Assembly: GCA_018136815.1 (NCBI GenBank)
Contig: CM030939.1
Coordinates: 3,341,419-3,405,418 of the forward strand
Direction: 5' to 3'
DNA from: Isochrysis galbana
Taxonomy: Eukaryota; Haptophyta; Isochrysidales; Isochrysidaceae
Length of the DNA stretch: 64,000 bases
Shown: positions 10,600-22,439 of the stretch, one piece after another
Position numbering within the stretch: the first letter of the stretch is position 1
Layout of the letters: each line of letters opens with the position of its first letter
Position numbers and translations under genes: made by a program
The notes under the pieces: model-generated
Database searches by the model: none
Told to the model about the DNA's origin: nothing
What the model saw: the letters and a program-made list of their open reading frames with translations, nothing else

Positions 10600-12450
10600 A
10601 GACCACTGTACGGACACCCACGTGATATGTATGCGACGTGTCCATGCCGACGTGCACCGGCGACAGCAACATGCACATGAGATTGGCGTGGTTTTCGGCG
10701 GGAAAGCCGTCCAATATGGGGCCGAAACACTCCGATTAGACAGCGACGGACGACGATCAAAGGGCGGTCTGTCGGCGACGGCGATCTCGTCTCGAAGGGG
10801 AATCGCACCATAATGGCAACGAGGGGCAATCCTGCCGCGCGCGCAGGATTCCAAGAGACCTATCGAATAAGACGAGAGAAGTGCGATGTGCCTAAGGGGG
10901 AGATAAGAACAGGTCGCAAATTAAACTTGATTACCCCCAGAAGCTAGTAAAGGAACGCAGGGAAGATAGCAAATTAAACATTAAACCTATTTGCGAGGCG
11001 TCTCGGAGGAAGAAATGTGGGGAAACTTCCCTTCTCTTCGAGAGAAAGAGAGAGGGCGCACCACAACCCAAGATCCCATGCGTCCAAGCGAAGAAGCGAA
11101 GCCTTTGACCGAGAACGAGAGAAAGCAGAGAATTATAACGATAAATGCCGAGCGACGGCAAGAGAAGAGCGAAGCCTAACGAGTGTCGATTCGCGAATGC
11201 GACACACGCGCGTGAGGCGAGAATATTAAAAGGTTTTTTTCTTCGGATTCGAGCGGGGAGAGAGACGAGGGGAAATCTTCCCCGGTCCCACGATAAATAA
11301 ATTGGGCTTTCGGATCAACAAGAGTTTTTTTCCAACCCAGTCTCCTCCACCTCTATATGTAATCAAGTATCAATTCCCTGTTTTATGAAAGGAAGCTGTC
11401 ACTTTCACTTTACGAAACGATACTTTTTCGCTAACGACGCCAAGTATTCGGTCATAATGCCAATATGTTCACGTAGAAATACGGGGACAGATGGTCTGGC
11501 GGTCGTGGAAAAAGCCCGCGGAAATGAGAGAGAGAAGTTCGTCGGGGATAGATCTCTCGGCTTACCGGCTGGACCGACCGCAGCTCTCGGTGCCCCCACC
11601 CCCTCCTTGCTCGGCAAAAATGGGAACGGTTTTCCACACAGGCCACAGGTGCGCCGACAATGAAGTGAAACAAGTAGCGCCTCTGAATTGTTGAGAACAC
11701 GGCCGCTGGTGGAGGCAGAAGGGCATTGCTTGTCCCGGCGGCTCCTAGTGCAGGAGACGAAGCGAGGCCAAAGAGCCTTTGTCCCCTGAGACAACGCACC
11801 GGTGTGGAAAGTGTGAGTCTGAGTCCAAACCGAGGGTAGTTGTGACAACGCACCAGTGTGGAGAGTGTGAGCCAGATCCCAAACCAAGGGTAGTCGTGTA
11901 GTCAAGCTATGATTGGCAGAGTGGTGAGGCGGAAATGTGTTCGAATAGGCAGGTAGGCTTACAAGCGCGAGGCCACCCAGACGTCAAAATGCACCCTTGA
12001 GCGGCTGCATCCTCCCATAGGACTCCCTCAACTGTATTGCCGGAACGCAGGCAAGACGCGATGGCGGACGAGTTTTTCACACCTTGTAAAAGTCGTGGGT
12101 GTTATTACAGACGGGATTGGATTGCTCAGCACGCCAGCGTTGTATATTCGGTGAGAGGTATGCACCCACAGCTCCTGCGCGTGGGTGGTGATAGGCCTGC
12201 CCCGTCGCCTGCTCGACGAGGCTTCGAGAGTCATCTATTGGATGTGCACAATATCGCTCGCACATCTCGTTGGTAATGTTGGTGGCCGTAGCAGAAGGCG
12301 GCAAATCAGGAATACGCCAGTTCTTGCACCCCATCACCTTGTGTCGACGACCTTGAGCGCATTTGCGAAGGTGTGCGCAGCACTCGTCGCTGGTAAGACG
12401 CCAGTGATTTTTGTATGGAGTCTCCGCTATAGCCTGAGGAACACCCCCAG
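10600..12450. other. Intergenic with small repeats, no clear gene
   Basis: Purine-rich sequence at 10860-11340 contains short repeats such as GCAAATTAAAC and ends near GCGAGAATATTAAAAGG (11217), a motif like one seen in the dispersed repeats elsewhere. The AT-richer part 11340-11790 shows nothing clear. Between 12077 and 12337 the minus strand has a frame with NITNEMCERYC that could be part of a Cys-rich domain, but it has no partner exons that I can place. Confidence 0.35.
11791..11896 (+). repeat. Two tandem copies of a 53-base unit
   Basis: GACAACGCACC starts at 11791 and again at 11844. The two 53-base units share most bases (GGTGTGG, AGTGTGAG, CCAAACC and GGGTAGT blocks in the same order) with several substitutions, so this is a small, moderately old tandem duplication. 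Confidence 0.7.
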
Positions 12451-14048
12451 CTAATGACGATCAGACCATATGGGCGAGGAGACGAGGCTACGAGGCGAGA
12501 GAATGCAGTGTGGGCGGGGGGAGTGGAGCAAACAAGGCAAAGAACGGCAGACAATGCATGCGCAGGACGGGCAGCGTCTCACATGACGGCACACTCGGAC
12601 GGCCGCCCACGAGTCGCCTAGCGGGCAGCGAAGTCTTGACATGTTGAGCGACTCTTTCTGAACTTCCCATCCGCCATCAAATTTATGGTAAGGCTGAGAC
12701 GAGCGCCTTTTCATTTCCGACTCTTTTGCACCATACGCCTTGCGAGCTGCACGCAATGCTGCTAGCCTTCTCGCAAAGGATGGGCCGTATGAGGCAATGC
12801 GTGCGTCAAGGTCTGCTTTGACGCCTTCGTAAATCTCAGTATCAATGGGGGCGATGATGTTGATGCGAGCCCGACATTTGTCCATGTCGGGGCAGACATC
12901 AGTTGTGGGCGGCGGCGGTCTTCGGGGATTGGTGGTGCCGGGGATCTCGTGGCCGCTCAGTAGGTGCTACAAGGGCAACAGGGGGCGAAGCCGCAGGTCA
13001 GTGGTGTGATACGTCGTGGCAAAGAGTGACTCGCTGATGGTGACGAGTGCCTTCCATTGCAATAGAAGCCCGCTCTTGCGTGCCTCTAGGTGGCCGGCGC
13101 TAGACTATCTGCATGGGGTGCTCTTAACACACCTGCAACCCCGTGAGGTCGGCTAGAAGCAGTAATGTCTCATCGAATTTCTCCACCAGCCCAACGAGAT
13201 CGAAAGAGTCGAATAGCATGCGCAATTGAGCTCGTATTTTGCGGGCCCGCGGGTCTCCCTCGGTGAACTGGTTGAAGAGTTGGCGCTTCTCACTTCGAAA
13301 TCCTAAAAACTCTGCATACGCCGAACTCATCTGGCGCATGGAAGGTGAGGGACACGTGAATGATTGCGGATGCGGGCGATGAGCGCCGTCGCTTTCCAAG
13401 CAAACTATTAAAGATGCACGTTCGGCATCATTGGTAGTGAACGGCGCTTTCCTCAGTAGCGCGCACCGGGTCCAGGAAAATTGCGGATTGGAGGTTCGGC
13501 GGAGCCCATTGGAGGAGATCACGACCAAAGTGTGTGCTGTTTTGCTGCTGCCTCCACCACACCGTCCAACGATAGAAGGAGATGTAGAAGCTGGTCGGCT
13601 CTCGGATTCGCGTGAAGAGGACCACGCGACATTCGCAGACCCCGGCCAGACGCTGTAGCGGTGAGCGTGGCCCAAAGTGATCGACAAGCACCTCGGCCTT
13701 CTGCCGCGTGTAGTGATGCTCCATAATGTACCGGAGCGGCGCACGCAGCAGGCAGTTGCCGCTGCTCAGGTTGGTATGTAGATGGGATTCCACGCCGCGC
13801 GTCGCTCCTGGGCCGTGAGCGTGGACGGCACCCGCAGCAAGCGCCTGGACGACCATCGCAGCCAGCATGGTCCCGATCTTGCTGATCATCGTTGGGCCAT
13901 ATGTGTGAAGCAGGAAGTCGTGGTAGAGGTCGTTGGCGCGGTAGATGCTGCGCAGCGATGAGCCCCCGTTCTTGTGCGTGTGCCGGTCGATCAGGATCGA
14001 GCACGCCGGCAGCGGCACCTCCAGGTAAGGTGCGATAGGCGTCGCCAT
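12451..14048 (-). CDS. Carbohydrate sulfotransferase (three exons)
   Basis: This enzyme probably transfers sulfate from PAPS to a glycan, most likely in the Golgi. Exons are 14048-13467, 13330-13133 and 12966-12451; both GT-AG introns (136 and 166 bases) are phase 0, and about 431 residues result. The 5'-phosphosulfate loop is seen as HTHKNGGSSLR near residue 20. The 3'-phosphate loop is VVLFTRIREPTSFYISFYRW near residues 155-175. Later blocks, FDLVGLVEKFDETLLLLADL and APIDTEIYEGVKADL, are typical of the C-terminal part of this fold. ATG 14048 is the only in-frame Met in the exon. It leaves no N-terminal membrane anchor, so an upstream exon is likely missing or displaced. A transposon begins 228 bases upstream. 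The last 60 residues are Cys/Pro-rich and may be a read-through tail. Confidence 0.75.
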
Positions 14049-14458
14049 CACCGCCACTACCCACCACCACGCGAAAGACTTGTCTCGCCCAGTCAACTTT
14101 GTTGGAGGATGTTTGGCCCCAACCCAATGGGGAATGGGGGCCCACTGCTTGATAACAGTATCGTGATAAAGCAGACCAAGGGGAACATCATAGAGCTGGC
14201 GCGCTAACGAGTCGACGACGGTGAACACCGGTACGTTCCCCTCCCCTTCACTCGGAGTAGATCTGACACATATAACCCCCCTTGCCGACAGTCGAAAAAT
14301 TAAGTAAAATTTGGCGAAAAGGGCGTTTCTTAAATAAAATCTGGCCGCGCAAGTTTTCACGCTCTAGGGTCGAAAACCTCCTCTCGCCAGCGAGAAATTT
14401 GCCGCTGTGGAAAATCTGGCCGCTCGCTACCCGTCGCGGTGCCCCTGTGGTGCCCCCA

Positions 14459-14739
14459 TGGATTCCGACGACCTGGATCCCAATGTGAGGGAGGCTGCCG
14501 GCTTGGCGCCGCCCAGCTCGCCCTCGCATCATGCCTCCGCTCCCGCGAGCGGCGACCCGCCCCCGTTCGAGCCGAGCGGAGGCGAGCTGCAGGATAGCGT
14601 GCGGCGCGCTCGCCGATCGTCGATCGACAAGGTGTCGAGTCGAGCGCTACCGGAGGGCTCTGGGCCACTCCGTTGCGAGCGGCACCGGCGGTTAGCGCGG
14701 CGCTTTGGCCCTCCTCCCCGCCGGGAGTCGGGTGAATGA
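14459..14739 (+). CDS. Unrecognised ORF inside the Harbinger-like element
   Basis: The ORF runs from ATG 14459 (MDSDDLDPNVREAAG) to a stop at 14737-14739, about 93 residues. It is Pro/Ser-rich at first and basic later. Harbinger elements often carry a second, Myb-like gene, and the position near the left end would suit its N terminus, but I see no Myb motif. It may be only a fragment. Confidence 0.25.
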
Positions 14740-14839
14740 AATTCTGGATGGGGTCGGGCATCTCCATTTGGGTGTCTTGACTGGGAATGAACGGCGAACG
14801 AAGGGCTGTGGGGCGGTGAGGTGCTCCTAGCGGCCCTAG

Positions 14840-16160
14840 TGTGTTGGGTTTTAAGAGATTGTTAGACCTACAAAGAACTCTTCCCTCAGGGAGGGAGCCT
14901 AGGCTGCTTGAGTGCAGCGACGCAGCGAACAACGACGGACAACGAAGCTGAGAACAACAGGATACACCGCCTCACGAACACACCGGAAACATTCACCCAA
15001 ACCAAGCAAATTATCAAGCAACCGCGACCCCAAATCACCGATAACTCAAACAAACACGTCGCGAGAGACGGAGAGAGAGAGCGAGAGAGAGAGAGAGACT
15101 CCGCAGCGACGGCCGGAGCGTGTCTCCGTTGTAACTTCCCACGTAGCGGAGAGTCCGAAGGGGAGCGTCATGTCGCGCGACCACGGCGATCACTTCGGAT
15201 ACAGATCGCAACGAGATATCTTCACGACAGAGGAAATCTTGCCGTTGAGCGTGAATGAACCTTCTAGACGCTTCTAACGAACGACCCTGAATAGCAACCA
15301 AGGGGAAGAAACACCAAAGGGGCCAAGGGCTTGCATGTAACTTGCATCAAGGGGAAAGATTCCCTCACCTAACTAAGAAACGAACCTACACCGATCTCCA
15401 AGGGGAGATGGCAAATTAAACCTCAAATCTCGAGTGGATAGAGCAACCGACTCGCTCGCCAAAAACCCTGACCGAGAAGAAAGAAGCAAGGACCTACGAG
15501 CCAAGGGTAGCGGACCTAGGGAATGTGAGAGGAAATTTCCGAACGCCACCGCGAACGCCAAACGCGAGAAGACAACGAAACCCTATCCAGGCCAAGCAGA
15601 ACCTACGAAGAACAGGCCTGGACGACAACGAAAGTGAGCAAGTCCCAAGCAAGAACCGGAACTCAACAAGAAACGACAAGCCTTGCAAGAAGCTAAATAA
15701 GCATCCTGAAGGCGCCCCGAGAGCCTGAGATAAGCGCGCAGCGAGCGACAGGCGACCTGGCACCTTTGAGTCAAGATTACCCGAAAGGAGGAAACCTGGA
15801 ATCTAGACCTGACAAACAGGCTAGAAGGAACGAAACGAGAACTCGAACTCTAGATCGCTAGGGACGAACCCTACCAACCTAGATGTACCTGAGCTTCACC
15901 GTGTGGCCGCACGGCGAAGGACCTGGAAATAAGAGCCTGGAAATCGCATCATCTAGGATGAATGCGACACCCCCCGACTAAGATCGAGACGTCTCCCGAT
16001 GTCGAGCGGTGAACCTGGAAACAGAGACCTGGAACCTAGAACCTGTGCTGACCAGAGGTCAGAATCGGAACAAGAAGCAACGGAACATAGCGAGCGAAAC
16101 GTGGAGACAAGAACACCCTTTGGATCCAAAGCGAGCACGAAATCGGCGGCTTAACGCGGC
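14840..16160. repeat. Purine-rich repeated sequence within the transposon
   Basis: The stretch has many short recurring words (AACCTGGAA, ACCTAGAAC, GAGACCTGG, GCAAATTAAAC). The last also occurs in the otherwise unrelated stretch 10860-11000. A GA microsatellite lies at 15060-15105. No coding frame is credible. It may be a separate non-coding repeat that landed in the Harbinger-like element. Confidence 0.35.
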
Positions 16161-16682
16161 GGCCTTTTTCGTACGCACTGCCCCACCCACTTCTCCCTTT
16201 TACAGGAGCTGTGCTCGGGTGTTGCGCCGGGTGTAGAGCGCAGGCAGCACGCGTTCAGCACCTCCATGATTCGCTCTTCAACTCGGAGCCCTAGCCGAGG
16301 CGTGGGGCTAGCCTAGAGGGACGGGTCCCTTACCCAAGACATGGGATCAACGAGAATGGAGCCTGGATCGAGTGCGCGAAGACGGCGCATCGAGAACGGG
16401 AGGAAGAGGAGTATCCCTGGCCGACGAAGAAGTTGCCTCCGGGGACTCAACGTCTTCTGGACAAGTCTCCTCGACGGAGCGATCGTAATCATCAAGCAAG
16501 TCAGAACAACGGGCGGGCGATCCCTGGAACGGGGATCCTCCGGAGAGCCGAGAGAAAGAGGAGACGCCGGCGTCCGTGTGGGGCGCGACGAGAGATCGTA
16601 ATCGACGGCCCCTGCGTCTCCCGAGTCTGGGGTGGCCACGGCGTGAGCGCGGAAAGCCGCAGCTCCCTTGGAACCTTCAACT

Positions 16683-17003
16683 TCATTGACTCCGGAAGTG
16701 ATCCAAGTGCGCCAAGGCACGCCGCATGCGTCCACCCGCCACCGCACCGGCCACGGGCAGCTTCCGCATGCAGCCCGACTGCTCCACATGGCAGACGAGT
16801 TCGTTGAACAGCTCGCGACGCATCCGCATGTGGTGGTAAAAGGTGAGGTCATCGCCCTCGGTGAAGTAGGCAAACAGCGAGCTGTTGCGCCACTTACCGC
16901 GGACTCTATGCACCCTACGCACCTCCTGCCCCTCACGCGAGTGCGCGACCGCCAGGCACAGCGCCACGATGAGCCGCTTGCGCCGCGCTTGCTGCGCCCG
17001 CAT
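16683..17003 (-). pseudogene. Harbinger-type transposase N-terminal fragment
   Basis: About 106 residues begin with an Arg-rich helix and contain RGKWRNSSLFAYF and then MRMRRELFNELVCHVEQSG. This resembles the region before the DDE core in PIF/Harbinger transposases (an RM..FxxL block). The frame stops at FRSQ, and no downstream catalytic motif is found in any frame towards 16300. The call depends partly on the terminal repeats and TAA flanks of the surrounding element. Confidence 0.5.
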
Positions 17004-17278
17004 CTGCGTCTCAACCTAGGCGACGAGAGTGGGCCAGAGGCGCGCGTGGCCATGAATGACCTCGGCTGCGCCGGTCACGCCGGCCAGCGCGGCCCGGTTC
17101 GCTTGGTTCGCTCGCGCGCCAGCCCGTGGCGAGCGGGGGCTCCTGGGCGCCATCGCGACGATGGCAGCCGGCGCCGAGTGATCCAGAGCGTTCAGTTTTG
17201 TTTTGACAAAGCAAAAAATTAGATAAATTTTTGCGGCCGTTTTCTCCATAACGCGCGCGATTGTCGGCAAGGGGGTAA

Positions 17279-17729
17279 CAAAAAAACACGCTCAGAGTCA
17301 AATAACACTCCCCCATTGCGGGACTCAACGCTGGTGAGAACAGATCGTTTCATTTGGCAGGGAGCAACAATGACGATGGAATGTGAATGTACTTCGTCGA
17401 GACATTTGGTGAATATGTGAATATGTCATCGGTCATCTGGGAAGTCGAGATCCATTTAGGGGTTTGGGGCTAAAATATGATGCAGAAATTGCTCTCGAGC
17501 GTAAAGCAACCCGAAAACATAATGACGTGCGCAAGCGGTGACGCGTGACGCTTGGTATTTTTTTCGAATGTCGCTTGTGGCTGAGTTATCGGTGAATATG
17601 AATATGAATATGTGTGTTTGGGTTACGCTTCGTTGTGGGCGGGGGTCTGCGAGGAGGGAGATTTGAAGGGGTGCATATGTATTTCGTATGTGTATGTGTA
17701 TTATGCTGTGTCATCAACACAACTAAGTT
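17279..17729. other. AT-richer spacer, nothing clear
   Basis: Between the Harbinger-like element and dispersed-repeat copy B I see only short AT-rich repeats such as GTGAATATG and GAATATGAATATG (17420-17610). Confidence 0.35.
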
Positions 17730-18100
17730 TATACTTATTAGTTCGCCCATGTGGGGGCACGAGCTCCCCTCCTCTCTCCACTCCTCCCCTGCCATGGGGG
17801 AGGAATTACGGAACCACCCATGCTCCTGGCATGCCTGATGGCTTACCAGTTACCAGGAGCAGACTGCCCTGCTGACCCACTCTAGCCCTCACTGCTCACT
17901 GGCCACTGGCAGGCTTGCCTGCCTCGCGCGTCCTCGCCTGTCGCCTGTCGTGGCCAGCCCACCGCCCATCGCTCCAACCCCCCCTCCCCCCTCCCCCCTC
18001 CCCCCTCCCCCCGTGTTCGACAGGCAGACAGGTGCAGATTGCAGAGATTGGGGACCCCTGAGCCCCTGAGGCTCAGTTGCGCCAGCGAGGGAGATATAAT
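17730..18100 (+). repeat. Diverged dispersed repeat, copy B
   Basis: It resembles the reverse complement of about 930-1425 (see copy A): it starts with AAGTTTATACTTA, continues with CCATGTGGGGGCACGAG and CTGGCATG blocks, and runs into the CTTAATAGTCTCACCGC motif that also opens the foldback at 18101. Confidence 0.4.
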
Positions 18101-18593
18101 TTCTTAATAGTCTCACCGCACACGCGGCCGTGGACCCTCTACTTTCTACTCACGCAGCAAACCTTTCTACACCCCCACTCCCCCGGCCTTTTCCCCCCAG
18201 CCATCAAGCGACTCCCCCCGTGCACTACTAGGGGGATAGGGGATAGGAGAAAAGGGCTTAGATATGGTCGGTGGCCCGCGCCCTGCCAGCTGACAGCCTG
18301 CCAGAGGCCAGAGGGCAGGGACTGGGGTTGAATGCACGGGCCCACCCGGGGGGTGTCCGCGATCCGCGATGGAGAGAGGGGGGCGCGAGGCCCCCATTGA
18401 CCCCCACTTATAAAAGTAGGTTGACACCGGACCATATCTAAGCCTAAGCCCTTCACCCCTATCCTCCTAGTAGTGCACGGGGGGAGCCGCCGGATGGCGG
18501 GGGGGAAGGGCGGGGGAGTGGGGGTGTATAAAGTATACTACGTGTAGGTAGTGGTTCCATTCGCCGCGAGTGCAGTAAAAGAACATTATTAAG
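18101..18593. repeat. Foldback (long inverted repeat) element
   Basis: The arms at about 18101-18273 and 18419-18593 are reverse complements over most of their length. Shared blocks include CACCCCCACTCCCCC, CTCCCCCCGTGCACTACTAG and GGGCTTAGATATGGTC. The outer ends are CTTAATA on the left and TATTAAG on the right. The central 145 bases are unique. Arms match at perhaps four in five positions by eye. This fits a non-autonomous foldback or MITE-like element. Confidence 0.6.
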
Positions 18594-18599
18594 TTTTTT

Positions 18600-18999
18600 T
18601 ATGTGTCACGTGTCACCAACACACGTCAAGGTGTACGGGCAAGTGCTCTGTGGGGTGTCGTGATTCGTGATAGTACCGGGCTAGTGGGAGCAGTGGCAGT
18701 GGTACTAACGCTCAGATGTTTTATTATATCAGACAACTTTCACAACCACAACCCCTCAGGGGCCTGTCAGATTTGTGCAGCAACATCTGCACATTGCACA
18801 TTGGCCAGACGACGCTCCCATCGCGGGGTAGGGGCTCCGTCGCCGCCGTAGGGCTACTGTCCATGAGCACTAAGAATAAACTAGCATAGACCAGAAAACT
18901 CCGACAGTTTGTTTCAGTGTCTGACACCTGCTGCTCGAGCTGGCCACATCTCTAGCCAATCTTCTCTTCCGGTTAAAGATGACATCCCTCCTCATCTCG
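18600..18999. other. Intergenic; nothing clear
   Basis: This 400-base stretch between the foldback and the 3' end of the MER3/HFM1 gene holds no credible ORF or repeat. It should include the gene's 3' UTR and terminator. Confidence 0.35.
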
Positions 19000-21900
19000 T
19001 CATCGTTGTCCAAGGAACGCAAACCTGACGGCGGGTCCTGTTCCTTGATTTTTCACTGGTACTCCTACTATATCTGTTGATGTAATCTTATCCTGTTGCA
19101 TTCGAGCTCTGAATGGAGCTAGCGCTACACCGTCATCTTTGTCGGCTCGCGCATTGCCTTCCACGGACGCAAAACGTGCGGCCAGCTTAGCGCAGGCATC
19201 GAATGCACGCCTGCCTGGCACCAGCGAGGGAGTGTCGGAGTCCAGCTGGCGTGTTGGCACCTGATAATGCAAGTTCGTCATTGAGCGATCAGCCTGTTTT
19301 GAGGAGACCGAGCTTTGGAGCGGTGACTGGCGAGGCTTTTTCACGTCTTCATCAGGCGGTCTGACTTCACCCAGAAAGTCTAAAACTCCACGCGACAGCT
19401 GCTTCCCTTTGGCGAAGCTGATGCTCGGCCGTGCACCGCTCTCTCGAATGGGTGGACTGCTCATGGAAACACCGTCCCAATGGGATGTTCCCACAGCACC
19501 AGACTGTCGTGACGAGGCCATGTACGAGTCAAACTGACCTCTTTCCACCTGTACGCTGAGCGTGTTTGGAACCTCGTTCTGTGCTAAAGCAGGCCACTTT
19601 GCCGTCGACCCTGCACGATCCAGGAATGACCGTGAGCTCCTCGGGATGGGCCTCTCATCTTCTTGGCTATAGAGTGGCCACTCAGAATGGTGCTGTCCTA
19701 TTTCTCTTTCAAGGTGTTGTGTATCTGACGGAACCCACTGCGGTTCAAGATCGATCACAGTCGGCCTGAGCATGTCGCCTTCGTGGTTTGCTGCTGAAAG
19801 CTGCGGCTGGTGCGCATTGAATGATAATCGTCCCGCAGGTTCGCGGGTCCAAAGTGCTTGCGGATGCCCCAGTTGCGCTTGCCTTTCTTGGACGCAGCGA
19901 GGTTCAATTGCATGACGAGCGGGATCGAGGCCGTACGGAAGAGCCAGTGTTGACAATTCTCCCTTTGAATAATGCGATCCTGCATCTCGTGCACCGATCA
20001 AGGTGGCTGGGGTGTGAGACAGCTGCATGCACATGCTGTCTGTCACGGGCGGGATGGGGAGGCGACGAACTGGGGTTGATGGCATCGAGCGGGCCTTGGC
20101 TTGTAGGTGCTCCACGTGCTTGTCCCCAGCACGACCTAAATGGTGCTTACTGTCCCCTGATGCAAGTTGCCGACTTTCATTCGCGGCTCTCATAGCCGCA
20201 GCCAGACTGCCGTCTCTCACTGTGACGGCTTGCGATGATACATCACATCCTATGGCCTCTGTGTTTGCAGGCTTAATTGTGTGGTGTGCCGTCTTCGCCT
20301 TTATCATGGCCGAGGGTTTTGGCGCTCGGAAACGGTCAAAAAAGGCTGAAGTCCGAGGATCCGGCTTGGGGGTGGGGGGCTTTTTGTGAGATCGCACGGA
20401 TGCTCCAGGTGCCATCGCCTTGCCTCTATTGCGCCGCTTCTGAATTTTGCCAGTTCTGCAACACAAGTGCCCGCATGAGCTCTTATCCTTACACGTATGA
20501 CTGCAAATGCTTCCGGACTCCAACGATAACGTGACCCCCGCTGCTTGCTCAGATGGTGGCAGCTCTTGTCCTGCAATGTGCTCCTCGATGCCATTGTGGA
20601 AGCTCTTCTCTCCAAAGAGATCGCCATCCGGGTTGTCGAGGCGACCGGATCCTCGCAAATCCTCGTCTTGATCGCTATCAGAAACATCGAGAGCTTTGAG
20701 GATGTCGAAGCTCTCTTGCAAGGGGCGAACGTTCTCCGAAGGCGTCTCATCTTTCGATGTTCCCACGGTATCGCCACGGACGCCATCATCGAGACTTTCG
20801 CCTTCGATGGCTCCTTTTTCACCAACGACTCCGTAGTTGTGTTCGTGCACGCATTCTGCCCCCGCGAAAGCTGGCACGGTTGCTGCTTCGATCATTTGTT
20901 TAGGCAGCACTACTGACTGTGTCACATCGAGGCCGAACTTGACTTCGTTGATCAAATGAGCAGTCAACCGATGTTGTGCGCTCTTTGGAGGCATTGAGAC
21001 GGAGAACATGAGCTCTCCATTAGCTTTTGCTACTTCACAGCTCGTGATTTTCCGGCTAAGAAGCAATTGGCCATCAGTGTTGGCGACCAGCACACGCCAC
21101 CTCGAATCTGTTGTTGTGCGAGTGGGCGTGGGACACAACGCGCTTAGACCGGAGCGAATGTGTACGACAACTCGTAGGGAAGAGGTTGCGCTGACGCTAC
21201 CAAGCATTTGTTGTACCTCGATGTGAGCGTCGAGGCGGAGAGCAGAGCGCAAAAGCGCCCTCGCCTCGGCGAGGATGGCAGGGCCTTTGGACATGATCTG
21301 CTCAGCTCTGATGCTCGTGAGTTCGGCGAAGGAGGCGAGACTTCCTCCACTTGCATCACTGAGTCGGGTGGCAAAGTGAGCCCCAACGCCAACAAATTGT
21401 TGAAATTGTGCAGTTTTGGAGTCGTGCCAGCCTGCGCCGGAAAGGATGGACTTGTGCAAGCGCACGGCCGCGAGGACCACGGCAGCTAGACGCTGCGACT
21501 CGGCATATTCAATCAGTGCCCGGAGGATGCGACTACTCTTCTCCACCAAAAAGGTCTTAACGTCCTCAAAATTCTCGAGCGCCAAGCCTCCGGCCCGCAA
21601 TTGTAGAAGCAAGAAGGCTTTGTTGACCGGTGTCTTGCATTTTGCCTTGCGCGACCCGTCGATCGGATAGCGGACCTTAGTCTCCAAGGCGTTCATCGCC
21701 GCCAACGTCTTCTTCTCGTTGTGGCGCAGCACTATTCCCGCCTCGAATTCTGTGCTCGATGCAAGAAGATGGAGTACATCGACCTCTGTCGACGAGGCCG
21801 TGAGGTTGCGAAACAAGCGCATGGTGTCCATCTCCACACAGAATCGCGCCATGAGGTAGCCGAGTTGCAAAGGGCGAATCTCGCCGTTGCCGTCCTTGCT

Positions 21901-22431
21901 CACTTGGACCATACCGGCTTCGGCGAGATTGTCCAACTTTTGCCGACAAATTTCCGTCAGCCGCTCCTCGAGCTCATCGTCCGTCAAACCTGAGTGCCCG
22001 AGCGCACATGGTCGCTTCAGTTAGCGCCGATGGATTGAGGCGCCTAGATCTAGCCCATCGCCCCCCTATGAAGCGGGTACTGGCCATCCATGTGCATTGG
22101 AGACGCCGCTAGACTCAGCAAGACTAAGCTCGATGGCTCATTCTTAGAGGAATGGACATTTCCTACCCTACCTTTTGGCAGCTTGTACAGGGATGGGTTT
22201 TTTTTTACGCGCACGAAGAGGAAGGTAGCACGTAGCCATTCAATGGCGTTCTCCGCCGAATTCATGAATAGCTGGGAGGCGATCTCAGCATTCAGATGCG
22301 CTGCCATGTGTTCGTGAAGCCGGGATTCGATGGTACATTGTCCGCTCAGAATTTCCTTGTAGTGAAGGTCTGGTCGCACGCGCATCATGAGGAGGGAGCG
22401 CCGTGAGTCCGCACGGGGGCGTAAATCGAGT
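19000..22431 (-). CDS. HFM1: MER3/HFM1 meiotic helicase, C-terminal half only
   Basis: MER3/HFM1 is a Ski2-like 3'-5' DNA helicase that promotes crossovers in meiosis. Two exons are visible: about 22431-22172 and 21989-19000, joined by a 182-base phase-1 GT-AG intron. The first reads out of the helicase core (RPRADSRRSLLMM, where GRAGRP would end) into ESRLHEHMAAHLNAE and IEWLRATFLFVRVKKNPS, the winged-helix region of the family. The second holds the Sec63-like domain (about its residues 35-270; LQLGYLMARFCV, EKKTLAAMN, KTPVNKAFLLLQL). Near its residue 500 is the conserved Cys/His motif CSHTCKDKSSCGHLCC. A long Ser/Pro-rich tail follows. The ATPase motifs (Walker A, DExH, SAT) are not found on this strand up to the gap at 23181, so the gene is 5' partial: truncated, split by a long intron or cut by the gap. 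Confidence 0.8.
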
Positions 22432-22439
22432 CTACGTAG

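Larger units (their letters stand above)
14276..17275. mobile_element. PIF/Harbinger-like DNA transposon, internally rearranged
   Basis: The ends are inverted repeats of about 18 bases: CCCCCTTGCCGACA then a purine and TCG, at 14276 and, reversed, ending at 17275; the left end has one extra C. Both are flanked by TAA (14273-14275 and 17276-17278), which fits the 3-base TWA target duplication of PIF/Harbinger elements. A transposase-like N-terminal fragment lies on the minus strand at 16683-17003. The middle (about 14840-16160) is purine-rich repeat sequence without a transposase frame, so the copy appears deleted or invaded. It sits just upstream of the sulfotransferase gene. Confidence 0.6.

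Noticed and set aside
11913-11950. tRNA-like or tRNA-derived SINE promoter (TGGCAGAGTGG and GTTCGAATAG)
   Set aside because: The two boxes are too close together, and no acceptor stem, anticodon arm or matching body can be folded around them.
12077-12337. Minus-strand frame with NITNEMCERYC as a WSC-like exon
   Set aside because: Only one or two of the family's cysteines can be placed and no partner exon or signal peptide is visible.
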